NCBI GenBank assembly: GCA_019638515.1
Contig: JAHBTS010000008.1
Location: forward strand, 1-64,000
DNA length: 64,000 bases
Reading direction: 5' to 3'
DNA from: Chitinophagales bacterium
Lineage (GTDB): Bacteria; Bacteroidota; Bacteroidia; Chitinophagales; LD1
In this document: in pieces, positions 52,986-62,046 of the stretch
How positions within the stretch are numbered: position 1 is the first letter of the stretch
Layout: each line of letters opens with the position of its first letter
The notes under the pieces: generated by a model
What the model was told of the DNA's origin: nothing
The model's input: the letters and a program-made list of their open reading frames with translations, nothing else
Database searches by the model: none
Program-made: the position numbers and the translations under genes

Positions 52986-54026
52986 TTAAAGTTCCTCGTA
53001 CTCAAAAGTAGGGTAGCCACGCTCGAATTTTTCGTTGTAAAAATCTAAGAAGCGCAGCTTGTAAAAGCGTTGGTCTCGTGTTTTAATAAAGAATATTTTA
53101 TAGGGCGATACTTTGTATTCCGTGTAATCGTATTGTTTCCAATCGTAGCCAATTACATCTCTATTGGGCGAAAAATATTCTTGTTTTAAATCGCTGAGTT
53201 TTGAATTGGAATAGCTTATGCTGGAATCTGCATAAGCTTCTATTTGCAATGGGTTCGATAGCGCACCTACTACAATATATGGCAAATAGTATGGGTCGTA
53301 AAATACATAACTATATCGGGTAAAAACTATATCCCATGCTTCTTTGGCGGGTTCTATTTCTACTAAACTTCCTCCGTTTTGAAAAGAGAAATACCGATAG
53401 CACGAAACTCCATTTTTTGAAACGGAAAATACATGCTCATCGCTGCCATCGGGAAAGGCAAAACGTATATTGTAAGTGTTGGCGGCAAAGCTTTCAATTT
53501 GTATTTTTCGGTAGCCTAAAAGATTACCGTTTATATCTTTCCCAAGTTGAATAAGGTACACTTCTTTTTTAGATGCAGTGCTGCCATTATTTTGTTCCCA
53601 CCAAGTGCCAATGGCATTAGAATCTAGGTTAAAATCGGGTTTGTCTAATAGCCAGCCATCGGCAGAAAGTGTATCGCTGTAAGTAACTTTGCTAAAGTCG
53701 GTTTGGTTGGTGCGCTTTGCCATCATCAGCTTACTTCCATTGAGCCAAATGGCAATTTTACTGTCGGTATTTTCAAACATTAAATCAAAGGTTTCGGGGT
53801 TGCTTTCTTTTACAATTTGGCCGCTTTGCAGGTTAAAGAAAAACATGTTTTGGTAAGTAGGAGTCATTGGTACTACGATATGCTTATCGCTGTTTGCCGA
53901 TCCTTTGGGTGTAAGTGGTTTTTCTTTAAAACAAGATGAAAAAGTAAACATTACAATACCGCATACTACAGCCGTAATAGTAGTTGTAATGTTTGGTTTC
54001 ACTAATTTCATTATCTCCGTATTCAT
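52986..54026 (-). CDS. HmuY-family heme-binding lipoprotein
   Basis: A 346-residue protein. The leader ends FTFSSC with a lipobox; the mature part begins with a charged linker, then the HmuY domain: MFFFNLQSGQIVKESNPETFDLMFENTDSKIAIWLNGSKLMMAKR (about residues 61-105) and later KEAWDIVFTRYSYVF. HmuY proteins hold heme at the surface and pass it to a TonB receptor. The heme-ligand residues cannot be fixed by eye. It lies 19 bases after the TonB receptor on the same strand, the same arrangement as hmuR-hmuY but with the order reversed. Confidence 0.9.
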   Translation of the reverse strand: MNTEIMKLVKPNITTTITAVVCGIVMFTFSSCFKEKPLTPKGSANSDKHIVVPMTPTYQNMFFFNLQSGQIVKESNPETFDLMFENTDSKIAIWLNGSKLMMAKRTNQTDFSKVTYSDTLSADGWLLDKPDFNLDSNAIGTWWEQNNGSTASKKEVYLIQLGKDINGNLLGYRKIQIESFAANTYNIRFAFPDGSDEHVFSVSKNGVSCYRYFSFQNGGSLVEIEPAKEAWDIVFTRYSYVFYDPYYLPYIVVGALSNPLQIEAYADSSISYSNSKLSDLKQEYFSPNRDVIGYDWKQYDYTEYKVSPYKIFFIKTRDQRFYKLRFLDFYNEKFERGYPTFEYEEL

Positions 54027-54045
54027 TTGTGTTTTTACTCCTATT

Positions 54046-56295
54046 TTATTTGGTGTATTGCAGCACCAAACTCACAAAAAAGGTTCTTCCTCTATTTACC
54101 ATTAAGCCGCCACTGCCACCTGCACTATGCGCGGCTCCCGAAACATTTTGTGCATTTATATTGGTTACGTTTGCCAGGTTTTTTCCTCCCACGGTTAATT
54201 GAATTCTATTTTTCCAGAAGCTACGCGAAGCTGTAATATCTACGGTGTGGAAACCATTTACAAACCCAGTGCTCAAGCTGCTGTTCATAGAAAATACAGC
54301 TCTGCGGCCGGTATATTTGTAAAATACATTTACTGCAATTTCTGCTTTGGGAATGGTGTAACCTATGCGCGCATTGGCATCGGGGCTAAGGTTCTTTATT
54401 GTTTTTTCTTTTATGGACTCATCAAAAGTTTCAAACTGGGTTAGCAATACTCCGGCACTGGCACTTAGTTTTTTCCAAGTATAGTTGATAGTAAAATCGC
54501 CACCATAGGTCATTACGTTTTTAAAATTATCGTATCGGTAAGATACTACTCCAGGTGTGGCATCGGGTGAAGGTGCCACAGCTTTTAAGTCTATTTTATT
54601 GGTGATGTAATTGAAGAATCCGGATGGTTGCAGTTCTACTTTGTGCGCGCCTTTGCGCAAAGTAATGTTGGTAGAAAGTTGGGTGTTGTGCCCTGTTTCT
54701 GGTTTTAAGTCTTCGTTGCCGGCAATATCGTGGTTGCTATCCTTAAAATCAATATAGAGTTCTTTAAGTGCGGGTGCGCGATATCCTAAACCATAAGAAG
54801 CACGCAGGGTGAAAATTTCTTTGTAGGCATATTTAATATTAAGTGAAGGCACTAATGGCGAGCGGAAGCGCGAGTTGTAAGCAAAGCGAATGGCAGGCTG
54901 TATAATAAGGTCTTTGGTGGCATACCATTTCATGCTGCCGAATGCTGCTGCATCTGTAATTTGTTGTGAGCCGTTTTTTAGGCGTTGTTGCGAAGTAAGT
55001 TCGTGGTTAATGTCTAAACCAAATTGAAAGCCCAACTTGGCATTTTTGGTGTACATGGAATAAATAGGGCGCAATGTAAATTGGTGGTAAGTAGAGGTGT
55101 CTTGTGTTTCTGAGGGAATAATGGTTTCTTCCATTGTAACCATATTTTTCATTACGGTATTCCAAAACCTGAAAAAGCCGGAGTATCCGGCAACAATATC
55201 TAAGGTGCTATTGTTGGTAAAGCGGTACAAAAAAGTTGCGTTTACACGTGGGCGGAAGGTAAGAAAATGCTCATCTTTTGCCGTTACTCTATCGGCAGTG
55301 TATTTGGGCTCTCCTTTGCTCATCATAAGTTCATTAAATAGGGAGCCGGAAAGTGAAAAGCGCAGTTTGCTGCCTGAGTAAGTGTATTTAATATCGCCCA
55401 TATATTGTTCTTTTGGGCGCCATTCGCTGTATCGTTCGTAGATATTTTTTATGGAGTAGCCATCAAAGAAATATCGCCCGAAGTTGGCATTTATTTGGTG
55501 GTTACCGAGCCTAACAGTAGCTCCGGCATCTATATTGTATTGCCCTACGGTTTCGTAGTATCCTTTGGTAAATACTTTAAGGCGCTCTTTTTGGAAGTTT
55601 CCTGTAATAAGGTTTATTACGCCTCCCATAGCATCGGTGCCGTACATTACGCTTAGCGGACCTTCAACCACTTCTACTCTTTCAATATTGTTGAGGTTAA
55701 TTTGGCTCAGGTCTATTTTCCCTTCTAAGCGCCCAACCACAGGCACGCCATCTACCATTATTTTTACGCCTTCGCCCGAAATTCCATTGATACTGATACC
55801 ACTTCCAAAAACAGGGTCGGTGCTCTGGCTTATATTGAGTTCATTAGAGAGTGCATCTTGCAGGTTTACTGCACCTTTGTTTTTAATAAGTTCGGTATTA
55901 AGTACTTTAACTTCATACACCGAACTTGCGGTGCTGGTGGCTGCATATTGGCCGGTTACTACCACATCGCTCAGTTTATTGGTTTCTAAGGATAGGGTGT
56001 ATTCTTTGGCATTTGCAGTATGCAATGTATCGGAAATAGTGGAGTATCCTAAGTGGGCAATTTTAATTACAATGGGTAAATTTTGATTGGTTTTTACTTT
56101 ACCGTCTTTTCCTGTAGCAAGTAATTGAAGTGGCTTGGTGCTATGTTGTAAATTGAAAAAGCTAATGGCTGCATGTGGCATAGGCAAACCGGTAGCTTCA
56201 TCTTTCACTAAAATTTCAATATTGTTTTGCGAAAAGCTGTATAGCGTGAATGCTAAAAAAAATAGCAGCCAAAAAGACCTGCAACCCGTTTTCAT
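54046..56295 (-). CDS. TonB-dependent outer-membrane receptor (probable heme/iron receptor)
   Basis: A 749-residue receptor. After the signal peptide (ends YSFSQ) comes a carboxypeptidase-regulatory-like beta domain (residues about 24-105), the LSDVVVTG segment that precedes the plug, a plug domain (VNLQDALSNELNISQS..., VKIMVDGVPVVGRLEGKIDLSQINLNNIERVEVVEGPLSVMYGTDAMGGVINLI), then a barrel ending in VSLVLQYTK. The plug motif is well conserved. Co-transcription with the HmuY protein points to heme or heme-protein uptake. A TACTTTCG box in the 20 bases before the ATG may be the promoter. Confidence 0.92.
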   Translation of the reverse strand: MKTGCRSFWLLFFLAFTLYSFSQNNIEILVKDEATGLPMPHAAISFFNLQHSTKPLQLLATGKDGKVKTNQNLPIVIKIAHLGYSTISDTLHTANAKEYTLSLETNKLSDVVVTGQYAATSTASSVYEVKVLNTELIKNKGAVNLQDALSNELNISQSTDPVFGSGISINGISGEGVKIMVDGVPVVGRLEGKIDLSQINLNNIERVEVVEGPLSVMYGTDAMGGVINLITGNFQKERLKVFTKGYYETVGQYNIDAGATVRLGNHQINANFGRYFFDGYSIKNIYERYSEWRPKEQYMGDIKYTYSGSKLRFSLSGSLFNELMMSKGEPKYTADRVTAKDEHFLTFRPRVNATFLYRFTNNSTLDIVAGYSGFFRFWNTVMKNMVTMEETIIPSETQDTSTYHQFTLRPIYSMYTKNAKLGFQFGLDINHELTSQQRLKNGSQQITDAAAFGSMKWYATKDLIIQPAIRFAYNSRFRSPLVPSLNIKYAYKEIFTLRASYGLGYRAPALKELYIDFKDSNHDIAGNEDLKPETGHNTQLSTNITLRKGAHKVELQPSGFFNYITNKIDLKAVAPSPDATPGVVSYRYDNFKNVMTYGGDFTINYTWKKLSASAGVLLTQFETFDESIKEKTIKNLSPDANARIGYTIPKAEIAVNVFYKYTGRRAVFSMNSSLSTGFVNGFHTVDITASRSFWKNRIQLTVGGKNLANVTNINAQNVSGAAHSAGGSGGLMVNRGRTFFVSLVLQYTK

Positions 56296-56421
56296 TTTGC
56301 CCCGCGAAAGTAGGTTTAAAAGGGGGGAAGGTGTCTTTTTGGATTGTCATAGAATTGTAAAAGTATGCACCGGGCAAGCGTTTTACTTCCTATTTTCTTT
56401 GATTTTGTATGAAAATGGCAG

Positions 56422-57966
56422 TTAATTTTTGTTGGGAATCCGTTTTTGTATAGAAATACCATTATTCCCATAGTTAAAAACCACAGCTTTTTCGATGTTT
56501 CTTTTTGCAACTTCTGTTTCTAGTTGCGTGTTATTTTCAACCCATTGCATATTGCGTTGCGCATACCAAATTTCTTGTGGTTCAGGTTCTTTTCCAACAA
56601 TAAAAATAACTTCATCGTTGGCGGCATTGTTTGCAATAAAATGTCCCACTTCTTGAGCTTCGGCATATTTTTTTCCAAAAATGGAAGTGCTGCCGGGTTT
56701 ATTCATAATATAAAATTGGGCAAGGCTAACCAGTATAAATGCAATTACAGTTCCATTGAGTTGCGCAATCGAAAACACTCCGGATTTTTTAAGTTTATCG
56801 TATAAAATACCCAGTAATACGCTAAAGAAAAGCGAAGCATAAAGAACCGTAAAATCTTGAATGCTATAGTTTAAGAAAATGCAGTGCAAGAGTACCACCG
56901 GCAGCACAGAAAGCCAAATAAAGCGATAACCGTTTTCGCTGAAAACCATCTTTAGTTTTGCTTTGGTGAGCGCAATCCACATAAATCCGGCAAGCAATAC
57001 ATAAACAGGAAAATAGTTTGCTACATAGTTGAATAGTACTGTTTTAACCAAACCAAGGTATGAAAAGAGGAAGTGTAGCAATCCGTGCGAAGTATCATTT
57101 AAGCTGCCGCGCACCAAATAGCGCATCATAATTTCTGTAAAGTATGCTTCTATGCCATTTATTTGCGCATATTGGTAAGTAATAATGCGCAGCGCCAAAA
57201 GCAGTATTATTATGGTAGCAGCAATAAGAATACCAAAACCCTTTAGCTGCTTTACATGAAGCAAACTGTAAACCAATACGCCAAAAGCAAAAAATACGCC
57301 CAGCCAGCTGGTGTAAATCATTAAAAACAGTAAAATGGTGTAAAAGAAAATATACTTAAAGGAGTAAAATTTTTGGCGCAATATCATTTTAAGCGTGGTG
57401 TAAACTCCCATAATAAAAAGTGTATGAACAGCCATATCACTCATATACACATTCCCTTGAAACCACAAGGTAGGAGGTAGAAAAATATAGATAGAAAAAG
57501 CTACTAAAGAGGCTAAATGCGGATAGCTTCTTGCCCTGTTGAAGCTAAGTAAACACACCGTGAAATATATAAACAATGCACTTAAAAAATGCAGCCCCAT
57601 ATTAAATAACTGCAGGGGCAACACATCGGGTTCAATATGCAGCAGCTTAAATAAAACAAATGGAAAATAGTAGGCAAAAGGCGGATGCGAAACATAATAG
57701 TAATTGCCTTGTACATCTATCATTTTACCCGAAGTATTGGCATGGTTGTTTATGAATTTATCGGCAGGTTTATTGAAATTCATGGCGGGGTTAAACCCAA
57801 AATTTTCTATACCACCGGTATCCCAAATTTTTATGATGCGCAGCGAAACCGCAGTGCAAAATTCATGATGCTTAGAAAGTGGGCGATTGAGCTGTGGTAA
57901 GCGCACCAATATGCTTACAGCAAAAATTACAAGCAGTAATGGAAAAGTTCTGGTGGCAAAAATCAT
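56422..57966 (-). CDS. GT39-like membrane glycosyltransferase
   Basis: A 514-residue integral membrane protein with about ten to twelve hydrophobic segments. The N-terminal LVRLPQLNRPLSKHHEF (from about residue 20) resembles the first periplasmic loop of PMT/ArnT-type enzymes, where an acidic residue acts; here the loop carries His-His-Glu. The C-terminal 90 residues are a soluble domain (FIVGKEPEPQEIWYAQRNM...). Family members transfer sugars from a polyprenyl carrier. The substrate is unknown. ATG 57966 is preferred over an in-frame TTG nine bases upstream. Confidence 0.8.
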   Translation of the reverse strand: MIFATRTFPLLLVIFAVSILVRLPQLNRPLSKHHEFCTAVSLRIIKIWDTGGIENFGFNPAMNFNKPADKFINNHANTSGKMIDVQGNYYYVSHPPFAYYFPFVLFKLLHIEPDVLPLQLFNMGLHFLSALFIYFTVCLLSFNRARSYPHLASLVAFSIYIFLPPTLWFQGNVYMSDMAVHTLFIMGVYTTLKMILRQKFYSFKYIFFYTILLFLMIYTSWLGVFFAFGVLVYSLLHVKQLKGFGILIAATIIILLLALRIITYQYAQINGIEAYFTEIMMRYLVRGSLNDTSHGLLHFLFSYLGLVKTVLFNYVANYFPVYVLLAGFMWIALTKAKLKMVFSENGYRFIWLSVLPVVLLHCIFLNYSIQDFTVLYASLFFSVLLGILYDKLKKSGVFSIAQLNGTVIAFILVSLAQFYIMNKPGSTSIFGKKYAEAQEVGHFIANNAANDEVIFIVGKEPEPQEIWYAQRNMQWVENNTQLETEVAKRNIEKAVVFNYGNNGISIQKRIPNKN

Positions 57967-58039
57967 GTGCTGCAAGGTAGCAAAGAATGTTTCAAACTTT
58001 ATTGCTATTTAAAAAGAGGTGTAATTATTGAGTGAAAAC

Positions 58040-58690
58040 TTATTGCAAATAAAGAGGCACACTATAGTAAATGGCAAAGTAGTGTGTAACAGTGCCACCC
58101 AAAACAAACAAGTGCCAAATAGAGTGATGAAAAGATAGGCTATGCCACACATAAAAGATAACACCCAGTGTATAACTTAAACCGCCAACAATGAGCAGTG
58201 TAAGAATATCGGTTGGAATTTTACTCGCCAGCGGACCTACAATAAAAACTGCCATCCAGCCCATGCCTAAGTATAAAAAGAGCGAGAGCGCTTCAAAGCG
58301 ACCCGTAAAGAAGATTTTCTTTACCACACCAACCAATGCAATACTCCACAACAGTACTAGAAATTTAGTGGCAGTTGCTTCATCGGCATATTTTTGCAGA
58401 ATGGGCGTATAGCTTCCGGCAATCATAAAAAAGATGCTGATATGATCCCAAATGCGCAGTTTGAATTTAGTTCCCGGATTTTGAATGGCATGATACAAAG
58501 TAGATGAAATATACACCATAAGCATACCTACGCTAAACATGCTTACGCTCCATACCGTAGCCGCATTTCCTTTGTCTATGGCATACGTTATTAAAAAAGG
58601 AATGCCTATGAGTGCAAAAATTACACCCGCGCCATGTGTAACGGCATTGGCTACTTCTTCTTTAAATGATTGTATGCGTTCATTATCCAT
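58040..58690 (-). CDS. hemolysin III family (PAQR-like) membrane protein
   Basis: A 216-residue seven-helix membrane protein of the HlyIII/YqfA family. The conserved features are AVTHGAGVIFALIG near residue 17, YISSTLYHAIQNPGTKFKLRIWDHISIFFMIAGSYTPI near 55-93, and the last-helix metal-binding HHSIWHLFVLGGTVTHY near 190-206. The histidines and aspartate probably bind zinc, as in PAQR receptors. Function in bacteria is unclear (membrane energetics or lipid hydrolysis). A TATATTGC box sits shortly upstream. Confidence 0.93.
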   Translation of the reverse strand: MDNERIQSFKEEVANAVTHGAGVIFALIGIPFLITYAIDKGNAATVWSVSMFSVGMLMVYISSTLYHAIQNPGTKFKLRIWDHISIFFMIAGSYTPILQKYADEATATKFLVLLWSIALVGVVKKIFFTGRFEALSLFLYLGMGWMAVFIVGPLASKIPTDILTLLIVGGLSYTLGVIFYVWHSLSFHHSIWHLFVLGGTVTHYFAIYYSVPLYLQ

Positions 58691-58728
58691 AGCTCTGCAA
58701 TATATGCTTATGAAAACGAAGAATACAA

Positions 58729-58736
58729 TACTTTTG
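58729..58736 (+). promoter_or_regulatory. -7 element of the T9SS cargo gene
   Basis: TACTTTTG, a full match to TAnnTTTG, 29 bases before the ATG at 58766. No convincing -33 TTTG is seen at the expected distance. Confidence 0.45.
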
Positions 58737-58765
58737 TTCCATTCTTAAAAATTTAACTTACTGCA

Positions 58766-59548
58766 ATGCGCATACTTATACTCTCTGTACTTTCTGTAGG
58801 GGTCTTAAATATTTTTGCCCAGCAATATCCATTTTCGGAAGGCTTTGGCGGAACTCTAAATGGGCAACTCCCCGCTGGGTGGAGTGGCGATATTGCCGTG
58901 CAAGGCTATCACGGCATGGGCGATGAAAAAGGATTGGCTGCCCAACTTAGCAGTAGCGATACTCAAGATTCTATTGTAAGCCCTGCAATTGGTTCTGTGA
59001 ATGCTTCCACCGTTTTAGTGTTTTATTACAGGTGGGTAATGGATTTTATTTACCCTTCGGATCCGCGTTATCCCAATATAAACGATAAATTAGAAGTGCT
59101 CGTTTCTACCGATAGCAGCCACTTTTCGGTAGTGTACAGTATAGATTCTTTTAACCATTTGCCTACGCTAAATTTTAAGCGCGTGCAAGTGCCGCTTGGC
59201 AACTTTGCAGGAAGCAATATACAACTCATGTTTAGGTGTTCTTGGGGTGGAGGTAAGTATTTTCAAGATATAGATTCAGTGGTGGTGCAAAATGGCGTAA
59301 GCGCTGTAGCAGAAGATATAAACGTAAACGATTTTCAAGTATATCCTAATCCTGCAAAAGGCAGGTTGCAGGTAATGTTTAGCAACAGCACTCCGCACGA
59401 AATTTCAATTGTAGATGTATCGGGAAAAGAACTTTTTAGGAAGGAAATTGAAAATAATGAAACCATAGATGTTGCAGGATTTTCTTCCGGTATATACTTT
59501 TTAAAGGCAGGTGCAACCGTGAAAAAAATAATGGTAGTGCCGCAATAA
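58766..59548 (+). CDS. T9SS-sorted protein with a choice-of-anchor-J-like lectin domain
   Basis: A 260-residue secreted protein. After the signal peptide (ends NIFAQ) the domain FSEGFGGTLNGQLPAGW...DSIVSPAIGS...FYYRWVMDF and VQVPLGNFAGSNIQLMFRCSWGGGKYFQDIDSVVV (to about 175) follows the choice-of-anchor or MAM-like jelly-roll pattern found in Bacteroidota surface proteins. The last 75 residues (FQVYPNPAKGRLQVMF...SGIYFLKAG) are a type A sorting domain for T9SS export. It is likely a small carbohydrate-binding or adhesin module without an enzyme domain. Confidence 0.9.
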   Translation: MRILILSVLSVGVLNIFAQQYPFSEGFGGTLNGQLPAGWSGDIAVQGYHGMGDEKGLAAQLSSSDTQDSIVSPAIGSVNASTVLVFYYRWVMDFIYPSDPRYPNINDKLEVLVSTDSSHFSVVYSIDSFNHLPTLNFKRVQVPLGNFAGSNIQLMFRCSWGGGKYFQDIDSVVVQNGVSAVAEDINVNDFQVYPNPAKGRLQVMFSNSTPHEISIVDVSGKELFRKEIENNETIDVAGFSSGIYFLKAGATVKKIMVVPQ

Positions 59549-59552
59549 ATGG

Positions 59553-59753
59553 CTATTTAATGAAATCTCTTACAGCTCTGTAAATAGCAATAATTACAAA
59601 CACCAATGCCCCCGCGGCTTTACCATAAGGTGTAATATGAAATTGATTATCTGCTAAATGCCCTAAGCCAACGCCAATACCAATTGTAACCGCCATTTCA
59701 ATAGCCACGGTGGAATATTTCATATAACTGTTTATCGGCTCTTTTTGCTTCAT
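59553..59753 (-). CDS. AtpZ/AtpI-like small membrane protein
   Basis: A 66-residue protein with two hydrophobic helices (about residues 15-34 and 42-62) joined by LADNQFHITPYGKAAG; this is the pattern of the AtpZ/AtpI family (putative F0F1-ATPase subunit, PF09527), with a GIGVGLGHLAD glycine-rich first helix. In the family it helps assemble the ATP synthase c-ring or carries magnesium. Here it stands alone, with no atp gene in the window. The start at 59753 has a purine-rich site before it. Confidence 0.85.
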   Translation of the reverse strand: MKQKEPINSYMKYSTVAIEMAVTIGIGVGLGHLADNQFHITPYGKAAGALVFVIIAIYRAVRDFIK

Positions 59754-59876
59754 GTCTTAAATGTAGTGAATACAAGGAATACAATAGCACTAAAAGTGAA
59801 TGCGCGTTAAATAAACTAACTCCGGCAGCAGTACTTTATTTTCAAATTGAATAAAATAGTTTTGCAAAAAATATTC

Positions 59877-60671
59877 ATGAAGCAACTACTTTTTATACTG
59901 AGTTTACTGAGCTTGTTTGCATGTAATAATGCCAAGCAGGTAGTAAAATATACACAGCAGCAAGTTTTGGTAAAGGACGATACCTGCCAAACCAACGATT
60001 GCACTACCGTGAATTTTAAATACATAAGGTTTGAAGGAATGGCTGCCGATTCGCTTAATAAGATTGTGCAGGAAATGATTGGCTCTTCGTATTTCAACGA
60101 TTCGTTTGTGGTATATGCTCCTAAAGAAAATGCCGAAAAATTTATTGCCGTATATCGAGAAAGCAGAGACGAATTTCCCGACCATGCAGCGGTTTGGACC
60201 TTAGATAAAGATTTGCGCGTAGATACCATTTTTAAGAATGTAATTACCCTTCGCTACGATGAAAGCAGTTTTGCAGGAGGCGCACACGGCAATTATTACA
60301 CTCAGTTTAATCACTTTCAACTAAAGCCATTTAAAGTGCTGTGGTTAGCAGATTTTTTAAACCAACCGCAAGATACGTTTCAAGTAATTAAAATTGCAGA
60401 ATCGGTTTTTAGAGAGCAACAAAAATTGGGCGCTTACGATGATTTGGAAGAAGCCGGATTCTTTTTTGAAAAAGGTATTTTTCGCCTAAACGAAAACTTT
60501 CATTTTACAGATAAGGGAATTGAATTTCATTTTAATATCTACGAAATTCAGCCGTATGCAAATGGCGAATATGGTTTGCTTATTCCTTACAAAAAAGTGG
60601 AGCATTTAATCAATAAAAAAATGCTGCAACCGTTTAATACATCTAATTTAGTTACCTCAATTTTTCAATAA
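59877..60671 (+). CDS. DUF3298/DUF4163 lipoprotein (RsiV/PdaC-like)
   Basis: A 264-residue lipoprotein from ATG 59877 (leader MKQLLFILSLLSLFAC). The DUF4163 part is at the N-terminus, and the C-terminal DUF3298 part contains TLRYDESSFAGGAHGNYYTQFNHFQLKPFKVLWLADFL, in which FAGGAHG is the family signature, and ends PYANGEYGLLIPYKKVEHL. In Bacillus the fold binds lysozyme or peptidoglycan (RsiV) or precedes a deacetylase (PdaC). It overlaps creD by one base (TAATG), so the two are coupled. A frame extension to a TTG at 59847 would disrupt the leader and is rejected. Confidence 0.88.
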   Translation: MKQLLFILSLLSLFACNNAKQVVKYTQQQVLVKDDTCQTNDCTTVNFKYIRFEGMAADSLNKIVQEMIGSSYFNDSFVVYAPKENAEKFIAVYRESRDEFPDHAAVWTLDKDLRVDTIFKNVITLRYDESSFAGGAHGNYYTQFNHFQLKPFKVLWLADFLNQPQDTFQVIKIAESVFREQQKLGAYDDLEEAGFFFEKGIFRLNENFHFTDKGIEFHFNIYEIQPYANGEYGLLIPYKKVEHLINKKMLQPFNTSNLVTSIFQ

Positions 60672-62041
60672 TGCAAGAAACTCCTTCTACGTTCGATCGC
60701 TTCAACAGTTGGTTACGCGATTCGGTTACAATTAAGTTTTTGATACTCGGATTTTTAATACTGCTGTTGCTTATTCCTTCGAGCATGGTAGATAATCTTA
60801 TTTACGAACGGCAAAGCCTTCGCGATAGTGCCATTCAAGAAATAAGCAGCAAATGGGGAATGGAGCAAACCATTGGCGGCCCTGTAATTTCGGTGCCTTA
60901 TACCGCTAGCGTAAAGAACGAAAAAGGAGAAATGGAAGCCAGAACTTACTATGCTCATTTTTTGCCTGAGCATATAAAGGTGAATGGTGAAATTTTTCCG
61001 CAAAAGAAATACCGCGGTATTTATGTGGTGGTGCTCTACAATGGTAAACTGCATGTAGAGGGCGATTTCAGCAATTTCAATTTGCAGGCATTAAATGTGG
61101 CGCCACAGTTTTTGCAATTCGATAAAGCCTTTGTAAGTGTTGGGTTGAGCGATATGAAGGGCATTAAAGAAAATATATTGTTGAAATGGAATGGAGAAGA
61201 AAAGCTTTTTGGCCCTGGTATTCCATCTGCCGATATTTTTAGTTCAGGCATAAGCGTGCCTATAAATTTAAGTACAGAAAGTTCATATAAGTTTAGTTTC
61301 GATATAGATATAAATGGTAGTGAGCGTATGCGCTTTTTACCATTCGGTAAGGTAACAGAAGTAGCGCTAAAAGGCAATTGGGGCGATCCTTCGTTTGAAG
61401 GTGCTTTTTTGCCCGATAAAAAAGAAATTACGGCTACTCATTTTACTGCTGCATGGAAGGTGTTGCAGCTAAACAGAAACTATGCGCAGCAAGGAGTTGG
61501 CGCATTTTTACCATTTGCAGGAAACAAGTTTAGTGAAGAAGAGAACTTGCGAGGTTCATTTGGTGTAAAACTCCTAATTCCTATTGATGAATATCAAAAA
61601 ACAATGCGCAGTTCTAAGTACGCTATCATGTTTATTTGCTTAACATTCCTTACGCTCTTTTTTACCGAAATCTTAAACAGAAAACTTATTCATCCTATTC
61701 AATACTTATTGATTGGTTTTGGAGTAGTGTTGTTTTATGTTTTACTGCTTTCTATCAGCGAGCATTTAAAATTCGATTGGGCATACCTTATTGCAGGTTT
61801 AAGTATTCTTTCACTCATTGTTTTTTATGTGTGGAGTATGTTGCGCCATGTAGGTTTAACGGCTGTGGTAGGAGGTGTGGTAACGGTGCTTTATTTGTTT
61901 TTTTACTCGTTGCTGCAATTGGAACAGTATGCGTTGCTGTTTGGCAGCATTGGTTTGTTGCTAATCTTAGCTACGGTAATGTTTCTCACTAGAAACATCA
62001 ATTGGTATAAGTTACATGAAGGGGAAGGGAGAAACTCCTAA
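60671..62041 (+). CDS. creD: inner membrane protein CreD family
   Basis: A 456-residue inner-membrane protein. One helix near residues 19-38 is followed by a large periplasmic domain of about 270 residues (ERQSLRDSAIQEISSKWGMEQTIGGPVISVPY at 46-77 is the CreD signature), then about six helices (residues 318 to 448). In E. coli CreD belongs to the CreBC regulon and affects envelope integrity and colicin tolerance. No creBC pair is present here. Coupling with the DUF3298 lipoprotein suggests a joint envelope-stress role. Confidence 0.93.
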   Translation: MQETPSTFDRFNSWLRDSVTIKFLILGFLILLLLIPSSMVDNLIYERQSLRDSAIQEISSKWGMEQTIGGPVISVPYTASVKNEKGEMEARTYYAHFLPEHIKVNGEIFPQKKYRGIYVVVLYNGKLHVEGDFSNFNLQALNVAPQFLQFDKAFVSVGLSDMKGIKENILLKWNGEEKLFGPGIPSADIFSSGISVPINLSTESSYKFSFDIDINGSERMRFLPFGKVTEVALKGNWGDPSFEGAFLPDKKEITATHFTAAWKVLQLNRNYAQQGVGAFLPFAGNKFSEEENLRGSFGVKLLIPIDEYQKTMRSSKYAIMFICLTFLTLFFTEILNRKLIHPIQYLLIGFGVVLFYVLLLSISEHLKFDWAYLIAGLSILSLIVFYVWSMLRHVGLTAVVGGVVTVLYLFFYSLLQLEQYALLFGSIGLLLILATVMFLTRNINWYKLHEGEGRNS

Positions 62042-62046
62042 TGTAC

